30,861 bases of DNA from contig CABUBZ010000022.1 in NCBI GenBank assembly GCA_902489945.1, positions 1 through 30,861 on the forward strand. The letters are read 5' to 3'. How positions within the stretch are numbered: the first letter of the stretch is position 1; each line of letters begins with the position of its first letter. A program made the position numbers and the translations under genes. Origin of the DNA: an uncultured Collinsella sp. Lineage in GTDB: Bacteria > Actinomycetota > Coriobacteriia > Coriobacteriales > Coriobacteriaceae. The notes beneath the pieces were generated by a model. That model saw only the letters and a list, made by a program, of their open reading frames with translations. It was not told the DNA's origin and did not search any database. Positions 22,371 to 30,861 of the stretch are shown piece by piece.

Positions 22371-22461
22371 ATGACAGACATGATTTTCATAATGACAGAT
22401 ATAGTTGACATGCGTTAATGGATGCAATATATTTCTGTCATGTTGCAACGGATATCTGTCC
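22371..22461 (+). promoter_or_regulatory. Promoter with four TGACAGA-type half-sites ahead of the XRE gene
   Basis: TTGACA (22405-22410) and TATATT (22428-22433) with a 17-base spacer form a near-consensus promoter. ATGACAGA occurs at 22371 and 22392 and the inverted forms TTCTGTCAT at 22433-22441 and ATCTGTCC at 22454-22461, two on each side. The XRE protein encoded just downstream is the likely repressor. Confidence 0.65.
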
Positions 22462-22481
22462 ATTACTACGAAAGGAACTCC

Positions 22482-22712
22482 ATGCCGGGCAAAAAGAACC
22501 TACGCATGAAGGCGGCACGCGCGGCGGCTGGCCTTTCGCAAGCTGACTTAGCCCAGGCCGTGGGCGTTACGCGCCAAACCATCGGCCTGATCGAGGCGGG
22601 CGGCTATAACCCCACGCTCAACTTGTGCGTGGCGATTTGCAAAGCGCTGCGCGTCACGTTGAACGACCTGTTTTGGGAAGACGAGACCGACGTCGACCCT
22701 AACGCTCTTTAG
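22482..22712 (+). CDS. XRE family (Cro/CI-type) transcriptional regulator
   Basis: ATG 22482 after AAAGGA gives 76 residues, almost all of it the helix-turn-helix: LRMKAARAAAGLSQADLAQAVGVTRQTIGLIEAGGYNPTLNLCVAICKALRVTLNDLFW. This is the short YgzD/YozG-like class that typically controls an adjoining membrane-protein gene. The gene for a four-helix membrane protein starts 8 bases after its stop. The four TGACAGA half-sites around its own promoter indicate autoregulation. Confidence 0.9.
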   Translation: MPGKKNLRMKAARAAAGLSQADLAQAVGVTRQTIGLIEAGGYNPTLNLCVAICKALRVTLNDLFWEDETDVDPNAL

Positions 22713-22720
22713 GAGTCGCT

Positions 22721-23305
22721 ATGAAATTTGAAGATTTAAAGCTCGTGCAAAAGTGGCGTGAATATGCCGGCCCAAAGGATGAGCGCCTGGAGGCCGAGAA
22801 CGCGAAGATTTACAAGATTGGTTTCATGCTGCTTTCGTTTGGCATGCTGATGATCCTTTTCTACGAGATCTTGGCCCGACAAGTCGCGTGGGTCCACAGC
22901 GATGCCAGTGAAATGCCGCATCTCTTTGCAACGCCAGCCGAGGCGGCCATGTATGCATGGCTTGTTATCGTGATGCTGATTTGCGTGGTATTGCAGACGC
23001 GAAAGGGCTATGTCGATACCAACCGTTTTGGGCAAACCGAGCATCTTCCTGTCGGATATTTCCTGCTCGTCTGCGGTATCAGCGGGGTCACGAGCACACT
23101 TGTCATCGCGGCGATGCGCTGTATTGCGGAGGTACAGATTGTGCCGTTCGAAAGCATCTATTGGGCAGCGAATTTGGCGACGGGTGCGGTCTGCGGCATG
23201 ATGATTTTCATAGCCACATTCGCCGCCCTGTGCGCAACGTTTTTCTCGGCGAAAAAGCGCCGCGCCAAGCTCGAGGCGGAATTCGACGGTACCGACGATA
23301 TCTAA
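22721..23305 (+). CDS. Four-helix membrane protein (DUF6773-like), partner of the XRE regulator
   Basis: The 194-residue protein has a charged N-terminus with KDERLEAENAKIYKIGFMLLSFGML, then hydrophobic segments near 36-52, 75-92, 110-132 and 145-170, and a basic tail FFSAKKRRAKLEAEF. The 'KDER...IYK.GF' start is characteristic of small membrane proteins paired with XRE regulators in gut Gram-positives (I recall DUF6773). Function unknown; the regulator pairing suggests response to membrane or antimicrobial stress. It ends just before a strong terminator. Confidence 0.65.
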   Translation: MKFEDLKLVQKWREYAGPKDERLEAENAKIYKIGFMLLSFGMLMILFYEILARQVAWVHSDASEMPHLFATPAEAAMYAWLVIVMLICVVLQTRKGYVDTNRFGQTEHLPVGYFLLVCGISGVTSTLVIAAMRCIAEVQIVPFESIYWAANLATGAVCGMMIFIATFAALCATFFSAKKRRAKLEAEFDGTDDI

Positions 23306-23310
23306 TGCGC

Positions 23311-23348
23311 AAGGGGCTGGCTCTGGGTTATCAGAGCCAGCCCCTTTT
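23311..23348 (+). terminator. Terminator after the XRE/membrane protein pair
   Basis: AAGGGGCTGGCTCTG GGTTAT CAGAGCCAGCCCCTT is a perfect 15-base stem followed by TT. It also lies downstream of the convergent surface-protein gene ending at 23394. Confidence 0.95.
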
Positions 23349-23393
23349 GTGTTCGACGAACAGGGTCAGCGCCGCTCGCAAAAGCGTTGAGAG

Positions 23394-26300
23394 CTAGCGG
23401 GACCCATCCGTTCCGGCTTCATTGCTGCCGCTGCGCTCGAGGGCGGTGCGGCGGGCGCTGTAGGCGACGAGGCCGGCTCCGACTGCGGCGAGTGCTGCTG
23501 CGGCTGCCGTCAGGGGGATGTTGCTGTCGCCCGTTCCAGCAAGCGCGCCTGCTTTTCCGGAGAGCTTGTTATTGTCGTTGCCCTTGCCGCTGCCAGAGCC
23601 GCTTCCGCCGGAGCTGCCTCCCGTGCCGGAGCCGCCGCCGCTCGAGCCGCCATCGCCGCCCACGGTCATCGGTGCATCGTGGAGTCCCGTCGTATTCGCG
23701 TTGCTGCTTACGCCCACCAGCACCTCTGCACGTTCGCATACCGCGTCGGGAATGTGGAGCTCGTGCAGCACGGCGCCCAGCGCGGAGTTTGCGCCCGGTC
23801 GAATCTCCTCGAGCGTTACGGGGCCGAGCGCCACCAGGTCGCGCGCCTTTGCGTAGAGCGTGACGCGTTTGCCCACCTCGTCGCTCCAGCTCTCCGGGAT
23901 GGCGAAGCTCATACGGAACTGCGCTGTGCAACCCGGTGCCAGCACGGCGTTGCCGTTGTCGGCTACCAGCGGGTGCGTGGGGCGCACGCCCAGTGTCTCG
24001 ACTGCGTACTTCACGTGTGCCATGTCGTTGGCCGAAGCATCCTCGGCAAGCTCCGGATCGTAGATCGATGCCATGCGTGCGTTCGGGCCGAATCCGATGG
24101 ATGCGCTGGAGAACGGTTGGTTGGAGCCTTCTCGGTACAGATCGACTGTTCCTGCGGTCAGCAGCGTGTTGCCGTCGTTTCGCACCGTTACCGTAAACGA
24201 CTCGCTTGCCGCCCCGGGCACCACGGCGCCCAGGTTGGCTATCGCGCCCAGTGGTGTGGCGCATGCCACCAAGGGCACTTCGATGCCGTGCAGTTCTGCC
24301 TTGCTCTGCTCGGCACTCACGATGTGCGTGGCGAGCGCCGAGAGCATACCGCCCGAGGTCAAAAACGTCGTTATCTGATCGATGGGATGCTCCAGCTCGC
24401 AGAGCACGAACGGCTCCGTGAACAGGTCGTCTATCAGCGTACTGGCGAAGATGCGGAAATGCTTGCCCATTACCGCCACCGGCTCGCCTTCTTCGTCGTA
24501 GGTTTGCCCCACTTTGCCGTCGGTGTTCTCGACGTATAGCACGCACCTGCCGTTGTTGCTCATGCTAAACGATGCCGGGCCGCAGCCAGCTGCGCCGACG
24601 GGCGTCGTTGCAAATGCCGATGCGCCTCGCGTCCAGGTAACATGCTGCAGCTGCTCGTTGACGGTTGCCAAAAAGCCTGTGTGCTGCGGCCACGGCACCA
24701 CGCGCGGTACCGAGGCATCCGGCGACATGACGCCCCAGCCCGCAATAGACTGACCGATGACGGCGTACGATGCGCAGCCGCAGCCGTCTGCGGTTTCGTA
24801 TGCAACGGGTACCACCATTTTGCCGTTGATGTTCTCGGGCGCGCCAAGCTCGATGCTCGATGGTGCTTGCGGAAAGCGGAGAACCTGACGGAACGTGAGG
24901 CTGTCGCCCGACACATCCGACCACAGGGAAAAGCATTCCAGCGCGACCTCAGCCTCGCAGCCCAGCGCCTTTTCTGAGGTGGCTCCGCGGCGGTGGAGAT
25001 AGGCGCCCGACAGACGTCCGTCGACAAGCGTTTTGCCCACCGTGATGCGCGGACACTGCAGACAATGGTAACCGTCCTCCTGCAGGCGGCCGCGCGAGAT
25101 ACTGCGCCATGACGTGTGCGACACTACGCGAACTTCGCTATTGCTTATGCGCAGGCGCACAACGGACAGTATGCCTGCCGTGCTTGCCGTATCGAACCGT
25201 GTTGTGTCGCCTTCGGGTCGCTCTCCCGAGACCAGCAATACGTAGGCGTCTTGGTTTCCTCTCCCGTCCGTAAATTCCACCACGTCGAAGTCGTAATCGA
25301 ACGTGCCGCCACGCTCCACGTCGCCCTCGCCAAAGCCCAGGGGGAAGTCGACCGGCATAGGAGCGGACCACGCGCCGTTTGCCTTCGTGTGTACCACCAG
25401 GCGCGAACGGCCATCCTCGCCGTAGCGCACCGAAGCGATACGGAACAGGCATTCCGTGCCGGCTATCTCCGCAAATTTCATGTGAGCTTCGCTGAGCACG
25501 CCAGTAAACAGCACGTTGTCGCTCGAGGGCTTTATGCCGCCTCGCTCGTCCTCCGACACGCCGGCAGAATTGGCGTTCGAGTCCGCAACGGCGTTCGTCG
25601 CCTGGCCGATGTAGGTGTACTTATACATCGGCGCGGCATTTTCGTCATTCTCCATCAGAGCGTGGACGAAATGCTCGACCTGTCCCGTGTCATTGCTCTC
25701 TGCATCCGCGTCGAGCTCGATACACGTGACCGTTTGCTCCCAGTCGCGCACGACCGGCGCGACGTTGATGGCGGTGGCTGCAACCTCGGCGCATGCGAGC
25801 AGCTCGGCATTGGTGACGATGGTGGCCGACGCGATAAACTGTGCTACGCCGCCCGACTCGGCATTGCCGGTCGCGCCAAAGCAGGCATCCAACGTATAAG
25901 GCGTGTCTCCGCCCAGCGCTAGCTCAGAGCGCTGGAGCACATGCTGGTCGCTGTTGTTGACCGACATGTTCCACGAATCGGCGAGTGTGGGCCACGACCC
26001 CGACCAGGCCTTGGTGGTCCACTTGAACATGATGAACTGGGGTATCACGTCGACATCGACGTCTGCACCCACGCGCAGCCGCGGAAGCTGGTGGCCGTCC
26101 GACTTCTCGTACCCAATGAACAGTGTGAGGGATGCGGCACCGCGCACGGCGGACGAAGCGACGCCTGCAACGCCGGCTCCAAAGGTGACGGCAAGCCCGA
26201 TCTGGATGGTGAACGATCCCGACGTATTGGAATAGTCGAGCGAAATGTTTTTGAAGAACGCCGCACCGCTGCCGTGCGTGTGGGCGCCTACGGCGAGCGC

Positions 26301-27758
26301 CAGCTTCGCCAGCACCCAAGGGTTGACGTTTAGGAAAAACGGCACCGGGCCCAAGGTGAACTGCTCGGTCCAGTTGAGGTCGGTTTTTACTTGGAAGAGG
26401 GCCTTAATATTGCCGAACGCCGGATCGTTGTTATCGCCCCAAGTTTTGCCTACCCAGTCGTAGGCAAGCGATCCGTACACCTGTGTTGCGATATCCATCG
26501 TGAACGGCGGCGTGCAATGGTGACGAAGGAGCTTGGTGTTTCTTGGATCGGTGCCCGAGCCGGCGCTCATGCTCTTGTATTGGTTCCACTTCCCCTCCAT
26601 CTCGTCGAGGTAGCGGTTTGCCTGCTTGGCGCCCGATTCGCGCGGCGACTTCTTCCAGTACTCCGGATCAGGGTTGCCCGAATCGTTTATGTAGCTGGCC
26701 GGTTTGTATCCTCCGCCAAACAACACGTACCCGGCAAACGAGAAATCGAAGAGGATCGGAAACGTGGGCATCCAGCAGGTGAACTTGTTACCGCCGATGC
26801 CGGGAAACGCCGCGGGGAAATCGAACGGAGTGATCTCTTGATCCATGGTGGTGGGGATGATGGTGGTCGAGCCCGATTCAGCCTTGGAAGCCGGTGCGGT
26901 GGCAACGGCCATGGGGGAGGAGAGCGTGTAGGTTTTGCCCTGATAGTCGAGCACAAAGTGCAGTTTGCATCCTTCTTCCAGAATGCCCGACGCCGCATCG
27001 AGGAACTTGTCTTCGAGCGTGAACGTCGCCAGATTATCCGCACCCGTTGCGCTGGCCTTGACCTGGCCAATCTGCGTGACGGTTTCGGGTGAGCTGCCCA
27101 CGGCGGGCATTACCTTATTGATGTGCAGCGTTGCCTGCCCGCCCTGCGGCAGGTGGGCCTGTACGGCAAAGGTATGCGTATCGGGCTGCGCATTTGCTGC
27201 ATCGTCTTTGGGCATCGCCATGAACGTGGCGTCGGCGTACTGGATGTCCCATTCGTCGAACGTGAGCTGTCGAAAGTACGGCTCGCCATCGGAGAGCGGA
27301 CGTGTGGGTGCGGTAATAGCGGTGCCGCCCTGGATACGCGCAAGGGGAATCTCGACATCGCGGTAGCCTGCCATGCTAATGGAGATGCCGCCGTTAAAGT
27401 CGTACGCGTCGAGAAGCGTTGCCTCGTCCACGTAGCCTTCTGAAAGAGGGGCGACCTCAAAGATGGCCGTGCCTTCGTCATCGGTCGTGGCGGTGAGCTG
27501 CTTGCCTGCGGCATAGCGCGATATGAGCGTGACCTGGGCACCCGTGATGGGCGTATTCTTGTTGGCGACGTCGACCACGACCACACCAAACATGGTGCGC
27601 GAGAGCACCAAGACCTTGAAGGGATCATCTTCGTCGGCGTATGCCTCGGCGGGGGCGAACGGCAATATGAAGGCGTTTGCGCTTCCCGGCACGCGCGGCA
27701 ACATAATGCTCGCCAGCGAGGACGCTCCGGCAACAAGTAACGAACGGCGATCAAGCAT
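23394..27758 (-). CDS. Large cell-wall-anchored surface protein with Tat-like signal and LAGTGD sorting motif
   Basis: ATG 27758 after GGGAG gives 1454 residues; the frame extends 44 codons further without a signal sequence at its start. The N-terminus MLDRRSLLVAGASSLASIML has a twin-arginine-like motif, and cleavage near SANA is likely. VVVVDVANKNTPITGAQVTL begins a carboxypeptidase-regulatory-like Ig domain. The central ~800 residues are unassigned (WxxP-rich, beta-strand-like). SESFTVTVRNDGNTLLTAGTVDLY near the C-terminus resembles CARDB/adhesion Ig folds. A Ser/Gly-rich spacer precedes LAGTGD (1406-1411), a hydrophobic helix and RR: a sortase signal of the Coriobacteriia kind. It lies downstream of the LuxR-type regulator on the same strand. 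A role in adhesion or substrate binding is likely. Confidence 0.8.
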   Translation of the reverse strand: MLDRRSLLVAGASSLASIMLPRVPGSANAFILPFAPAEAYADEDDPFKVLVLSRTMFGVVVVDVANKNTPITGAQVTLISRYAAGKQLTATTDDEGTAIFEVAPLSEGYVDEATLLDAYDFNGGISISMAGYRDVEIPLARIQGGTAITAPTRPLSDGEPYFRQLTFDEWDIQYADATFMAMPKDDAANAQPDTHTFAVQAHLPQGGQATLHINKVMPAVGSSPETVTQIGQVKASATGADNLATFTLEDKFLDAASGILEEGCKLHFVLDYQGKTYTLSSPMAVATAPASKAESGSTTIIPTTMDQEITPFDFPAAFPGIGGNKFTCWMPTFPILFDFSFAGYVLFGGGYKPASYINDSGNPDPEYWKKSPRESGAKQANRYLDEMEGKWNQYKSMSAGSGTDPRNTKLLRHHCTPPFTMDIATQVYGSLAYDWVGKTWGDNNDPAFGNIKALFQVKTDLNWTEQFTLGPVPFFLNVNPWVLAKLALAVGAHTHGSGAAFFKNISLDYSNTSGSFTIQIGLAVTFGAGVAGVASSAVRGAASLTLFIGYEKSDGHQLPRLRVGADVDVDVIPQFIMFKWTTKAWSGSWPTLADSWNMSVNNSDQHVLQRSELALGGDTPYTLDACFGATGNAESGGVAQFIASATIVTNAELLACAEVAATAINVAPVVRDWEQTVTCIELDADAESNDTGQVEHFVHALMENDENAAPMYKYTYIGQATNAVADSNANSAGVSEDERGGIKPSSDNVLFTGVLSEAHMKFAEIAGTECLFRIASVRYGEDGRSRLVVHTKANGAWSAPMPVDFPLGFGEGDVERGGTFDYDFDVVEFTDGRGNQDAYVLLVSGERPEGDTTRFDTASTAGILSVVRLRISNSEVRVVSHTSWRSISRGRLQEDGYHCLQCPRITVGKTLVDGRLSGAYLHRRGATSEKALGCEAEVALECFSLWSDVSGDSLTFRQVLRFPQAPSSIELGAPENINGKMVVPVAYETADGCGCASYAVIGQSIAGWGVMSPDASVPRVVPWPQHTGFLATVNEQLQHVTWTRGASAFATTPVGAAGCGPASFSMSNNGRCVLYVENTDGKVGQTYDEEGEPVAVMGKHFRIFASTLIDDLFTEPFVLCELEHPIDQITTFLTSGGMLSALATHIVSAEQSKAELHGIEVPLVACATPLGAIANLGAVVPGAASESFTVTVRNDGNTLLTAGTVDLYREGSNQPFSSASIGFGPNARMASIYDPELAEDASANDMAHVKYAVETLGVRPTHPLVADNGNAVLAPGCTAQFRMSFAIPESWSDEVGKRVTLYAKARDLVALGPVTLEEIRPGANSALGAVLHELHIPDAVCERAEVLVGVSSNANTTGLHDAPMTVGGDGGSSGGGSGTGGSSGGSGSGSGKGNDNNKLSGKAGALAGTGDSNIPLTAAAAALAAVGAGLVAYSARRTALERSGSNEAGTDGSR

Positions 27759-27914
27759 CTTTGGCTCCCATCCCGCAGGTATCGGTGGAAATAATCCAAT
27801 TTTGCGAGAAGGCATCCTGTCACGGTAGTGCCGTCCGAGGGCCAAAATGTCCAATTTGAGCGAGCGAAGCGCCGGGGCTCCGGGGCGCACGTGCCGCGCT
27901 AGGCAGTCTGGCCG

Positions 27915-28919
27915 CTAACGCAGCATATGCGCGACCAGTTCGGTGCGCGTGCCGATGCCAAGCTTTGCATACACGTTGGACAGTCGATTTTTAACGGTAC
28001 CTGGCGACACGCCCATGTGGCGTGCGATTTCGGCGTTGGTCCATCCGCGGCAGGCGAGCATGGCCATGGTGAACTCCGTGGTCGTTAAATCGTCGGCAAC
28101 GTCCTCGCCCGAATCGGGGTTGTGGATGCGCCGCCAGCCGTAGCTGAATCGATACGTAATCTCGATGATGCGTGCGAAATCGTCAGGGTATTGCGATTTT
28201 AGGCATGCCTCGATGAGTCCCTGCAAAAGGCCGTGGTGCTCGCCAATGAGCTCGATAAGGCCGTCGGGACGCGCAATGTTCCAAGCAACTCCGAAGTGTG
28301 CCTTTGCGGCGTCGATGTCCTTGAGGCTCATGCATGCCATAGAAGCCGACAAGTGCAGGAATAGCTCCGAGATGGGATAGCTTCCCTGTTTCATGATCAG
28401 GGCGTTTTCTGCCATGCCCAGACTGCGGCCATATTCGCCGCGCAGGTACAGGGCGTGCGCCATCACGTAGCTGGCGAACAGGCGCAGGCCTTCGGGCAGA
28501 TGCGCCGCAAGCGGATAAAACTCTTCGGCGGAATACGGGGAAGGCAAGTGCAGCAGGACGCTCGCGGCCGAGGCGAACAGGATATGCGTGGCGTGGACGG
28601 CGGGCGACTCCTCGTCGGTTGGCATATCGAGGATGCCAGCAAGGCACCGGCGGGCGTCGGGGATACGGTTGAGCGACAGGCTGGCATATCCTCAGATAAA
28701 GCATGCGGAATAGCGCAGTGCGGGATCGGTGGCGTCAAGATAGGGGCGCGCCGTCTTGGCAGCGAGGGCGGCCTGTCCGCGAAAGTACAGAGCTTCTGCC
28801 GTGGCAATGGCGCGCGAATCGGGGTCGGAAATGCCTGCAACCGCAGCGTCAATCTGCCCCGGCACAAAGGCGGTGCACATCAACGGCATGGGAACGCGTG
28901 GGTAGCCATCGCAGTCCAT
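27915..28919 (-). pseudogene. LuxR-type transcriptional regulator interrupted by an in-frame TGA
   Basis: One frame runs from ATG 28919 (behind GGGAG) to 27915 and is broken only by TGA at 28694-28692 (codon 76, ACFI*GYASLSL). Intact, it would have 334 residues: an alpha-helical N-terminal part resembling tetratricopeptide-type sensors, then a LuxR/GerE helix-turn-helix at the C-terminus (LTTTEFTMAMLACRGWTNAEIARHMGVSPGTVKNRLSNVYAKLGIGTRTELVAHML). The second part could start at ATG 28625 and still contain the DNA-binding domain, so residual function is possible. A one-base change from TGC, TGT, TGG or CGA would create the stop. It precedes the surface-protein gene on the same strand. Confidence 0.8.
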
Positions 28920-28945
28920 CTTCCATCTCCCATCAGGTGGCAACA

Positions 28946-29161
28946 ATGCAGCAATTGTACTCCTGTTGCTCGGGACTGGAATTTTTGGGTATTGCCTACG
29001 ATTATGCCGAACGCATAAAGGAAGAGTCTATTGGCGATGCTCTCAAGGTGGCTACCGAAGCCAAGCTGACCTCGATATTAGGAAAAATTGCCACCCCTGC
29101 AAAAAGCTCTGTCGCAGTGATGGGAAACGCATCTTCTGGGCATTCCGGCGTCTCCAGCTAG
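28946..29161 (+). CDS. Doubtful 71-residue ORF
   Basis: The frame starts ATG 28946 and contains the helix-like stretch GIAYDYAERIKEESIGDALKVATEAKLTSILGKI, of lower GC than its surroundings. There is only a weak RBS and no recognised family. It may be a gene remnant in the 28920-29575 gap; the rest of that gap shows no further gene. Confidence 0.25.
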   Translation: MQQLYSCCSGLEFLGIAYDYAERIKEESIGDALKVATEAKLTSILGKIATPAKSSVAVMGNASSGHSGVSS

Positions 29162-29530
29162 CGCTGGACTGCTGCTGTCGCCTGCGCGTTGGCGAGCGGA
29201 GCGTGGGGACCGTCCGGCGACCAGCGGTGACGGGCGAGCCCTGCCGCGTGCGTGGGCCTCCATCGGCGTAGACCCATGACCCCTATGGCATCGGAGAAGT
29301 CCACCATCGCGTCCAGGACCTTACCGTCCGGCACGCCCAGCCTAGCGGCTCCCTTGAACCCAAGGTTGAAGGGGGGTGTTGTACAAGGCATATGGGGCCG
29401 AGTGGAAGTGGATCAAAAGAGCGTTACTTGACGTTTCATGCATAATGCCAACCGCCCCGCGATATCACGTTCGCAGCGCGCAGGGGCCGGAGAATCTTCG
29501 CGATGAGAGTTGACGTCTAATACCTTGCAT

Positions 29531-29557
29531 CGTATAGTGTGTATAGCATAGTATATG
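29531..29557. promoter_or_regulatory. TATAG-repeat region, possible PadR operator and promoter
   Basis: Within 29531-29557 the sequence has GTATAG, GTATAGC and ATAGTATA at roughly 8-9-base spacing, immediately upstream of the PadR gene's RBS. It is A/T-rich in a GC-rich context, and could be both the -10 region and the binding site of the regulator. Confidence 0.4.
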
Positions 29558-29575
29558 ACGAGAGGAGGTGTGCGG

Positions 29576-29896
29576 ATGGAGGCACAGATGAAGCGCGGCT
29601 TCCTGGAGGCCTGCGTGCTCGCGGCCGTCTCCGGCGAGGAGTCCTACGGCTACCAGATCGTGAAGGACGTACCGGCGAGCATGGGGCTCACGGAGTCGAC
29701 GCTCTACCCGCTGCTCAAGCGCCTGGAGAAGGCCGGGTGCATCACGGCGCGCTCCGCCGAGCACAACGGGCGGCTGCGCCGGTACTACCGCATCACGGAC
29801 GACGGGCGAGCGCGCATCGAGGAGTTCCTGGCCGAGTGGCCGTCCGTACGGGAGATTTACGCATACGTTGAGGAGGCGCACCATGACGCGCGATGA
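29576..29896 (+). CDS. PadR family transcriptional regulator
   Basis: ATG 29576 after GAGGAGG gives 106 residues: MEAQMKRGFLEACVLAAVSGEESYGYQIVKDV, then LTESTLYPLLKRLEKAGCITAR and RLRRYYRITDDGRARIEEFLAEW, a complete PadR winged helix without the long C-terminal dimerisation arm. PadR genes of this size are nearly always followed by a DUF1700 (HAAS) protein, as here, where the two overlap by 14 bases. It probably represses its own operon, which responds to cell-envelope stress in related Gram-positives. Confidence 0.93.
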   Translation: MEAQMKRGFLEACVLAAVSGEESYGYQIVKDVPASMGLTESTLYPLLKRLEKAGCITARSAEHNGRLRRYYRITDDGRARIEEFLAEWPSVREIYAYVEEAHHDAR

Positions 29897-30503
29897 GTTT
29901 CTGGGCCGGTTGGGCGAGCTGCTCGCCTGCCTGCCGGCCGAGCAGGTGGAGGAGACCAAGGCGTTCTATGCGGAGGCCATCGCCGACCGCATGGAGGACG
30001 GTATGAGCGAGGAGGAGGCCGTGGCCGCCATGGGCACGCCCGGCGAGGTGGAGGCCACGCTCGACGACCTGCCCGCCGTGCCGCGCGCGATCGCGAGGAC
30101 GCGCCGGCGCAGCACCGCGCTGCTGTGGGTGCTGGCCATCGTGGGCTCCCCGGTGTGGGTGCCGCTGCTCGCCGCCTTCGCCGCCGTGGCCGTCACGGTC
30201 TATATCTGCATCTGGGTGCTGGCGCTCTGCGTGTGGATCGTCGCGGTGGCACTCGGGGGCGTGGGCGTAGTTGAGCTCCTGCTTGCCGTAAGCGGCGTCA
30301 TCATCGGCCACTTCCCGTACGCCCTCGCCTCGGCGGGCGTGGGGCTCGGCCTCGTCGGCGTGGCGCTCTTCGTTGGTGCTGGCGCTTGGGCCGCCTCAAA
30401 ACAAATTGCGCGCCTCTCGGCGCTCTGGGCGAGGAAGGCCGCCTCGCCCTTCTGGAAGGGTAAGGGCGAGAAGGGCGGCGCTGCCGCGCATCTCGCGGCG
30501 TAG
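29883..30503 (+). CDS. DUF1700/HAAS-domain membrane protein
   Basis: ATG 29883 gives 206 residues. Residues 1-60 are the HAAS domain: MTRDEFLGRLGELLACLPAEQVEETKAFYAEAIADRMEDGMSEEEAVAAMGTPGEV. Three to four hydrophobic helices follow (about 78-100, 103-130, 137-165), ending in a basic tail. HAAS domains are thought to transmit signals between membrane and regulator in PadR operons. The start overlaps the PadR gene, so translation is coupled. It is followed 15 bases later by a small membrane-protein gene. Confidence 0.9.
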   Translation: MTRDEFLGRLGELLACLPAEQVEETKAFYAEAIADRMEDGMSEEEAVAAMGTPGEVEATLDDLPAVPRAIARTRRRSTALLWVLAIVGSPVWVPLLAAFAAVAVTVYICIWVLALCVWIVAVALGGVGVVELLLAVSGVIIGHFPYALASAGVGLGLVGVALFVGAGAWAASKQIARLSALWARKAASPFWKGKGEKGGAAAHLAA

Positions 30504-30518
30504 AAAGGAGTGAGTACC

Positions 30519-30800
30519 ATGACCAGTGCGAAGAAGATCTACCTCGCCGTGGCGGGCGGGCTCGTTGCCGCGGGTGTTGTCCTCGCGGGCATTGGCTTTA
30601 TCGCTTCGGGTTTCGACCCGGCCGTGTTCACAACCCATGTCGACACGCGCTACAGCACCATCGTGCTCGGCGGCGTCGAGGTGGACGACCCGATGGGCCT
30701 CCCCCTCATCGAGCAGCTCGCCAATCTGGGCGAGATCGACACCTCCGGCATCACCGCGTCCGAGTCCCCTGCTGCTCCGGAGGCGCCCACCGCTCCCTAA
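30519..30800 (+). CDS. Small single-helix membrane protein of the PadR operon
   Basis: ATG 30519 after AAAGGAG gives 93 residues; a GTG at 30510 is possible but sits in the RBS. Residues 5-32 (KKIYLAVAGGLVAAGVVLAGIGFIASGF) form one membrane helix; the rest is extracellular and ends in a Pro/Ala-rich tail. In related operons the third gene often encodes a longer DUF4097 adhesin-like protein with the same N-terminal helix. This one may be a truncated or minimal version. It is followed by a GC-rich stretch to the window edge. Confidence 0.7.
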   Translation: MTSAKKIYLAVAGGLVAAGVVLAGIGFIASGFDPAVFTTHVDTRYSTIVLGGVEVDDPMGLPLIEQLANLGEIDTSGITASESPAAPEAPTAP

Positions 30801-30861
30801 GCATAGCGCGCCCGGCGCCAGCCCGGGCGGGGCGAGCGGCAGTGACGAGCGCGCCTCGCGG

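Noticed and set aside
29158..29391. 77-codon minus-strand frame upstream of the PadR gene
   Set aside because: No RBS, no recognised domain, arginine-rich second half typical of shadow frames.

Overview
The window looks like a chromosomal segment of a high-GC gut actinobacterium of the Coriobacteriia, most likely Collinsella or a close relative. Pointers are the high GC with strong RBSs, the divergent ParE/ParC pair, an LAGTGD-type sortase signal, the PadR/DUF1700 pair, DUF4143 ATPases, and a lower-GC methyltransferase block of Firmicutes style. The genus is inferred from protein style, not from a marker gene.

Layout. 1-2360 (+): the end of a mannose-family PTS EIIA, a GH172 (DUF2961) glycosidase and a ROK fructokinase-like sugar kinase, probably one operon for a fructose-containing glycan. 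2457-4624 (-): three SAM-dependent methyltransferases and a possible small membrane protein, behind an inverted repeat and a close match to a DtxR/IdeR iron box. 4625-8325: accessory region with a probable type III toxin (ToxN/AbiQ/TenpN-like) and a structured leader, a YjdF protein with no good start, a PH-domain membrane protein, a long gene-poor stretch, and a truncated DUF4143 ATPase bordered by short repeats. 8326-9801: MerR regulator divergent from a carboxymuconolactone decarboxylase-cupin fusion. 9880-13084: three tandem SIR2-like genes (-), the last broken by one TGA, divergent from a TetR regulator. 13081-14738: cupin divergent from an HxlR regulator, then an NADPH-FMN reductase/flavodoxin-like gene. 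14749-16392: an intact DUF4143 ATPase between direct repeats, next to the remnant of another ATPase. 16510-20793 (-): topoisomerase IV-like ParE-ParC. 20794-21225: palindrome-rich spacer with a LexA-box-like site. 21226-23305 (+): lipoprotein, then an XRE regulator and four-TM protein pair. 23394-28919 (-): LuxR-type regulator with an internal TGA and a 1454-residue wall-anchored surface protein. 29576-30800 (+): PadR, DUF1700/HAAS protein and a small membrane protein.

How they fit together. Much of the window is made of one-regulator, one-effector modules: MerR/CMD-cupin, TetR/SIR2 trio, HxlR/cupin, XRE/membrane protein, LuxR/surface protein and PadR/HAAS. The best candidates for something new are the three-paralog SIR2 operon, which lacks the partners usually seen with class M sirtuins; the DUF4143 ATPases, each with its own upstream palindrome and flanking repeats; and the iron-box methyltransferase operon. 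Two independent in-frame TGA codons suggest recent gene decay or assembly errors.
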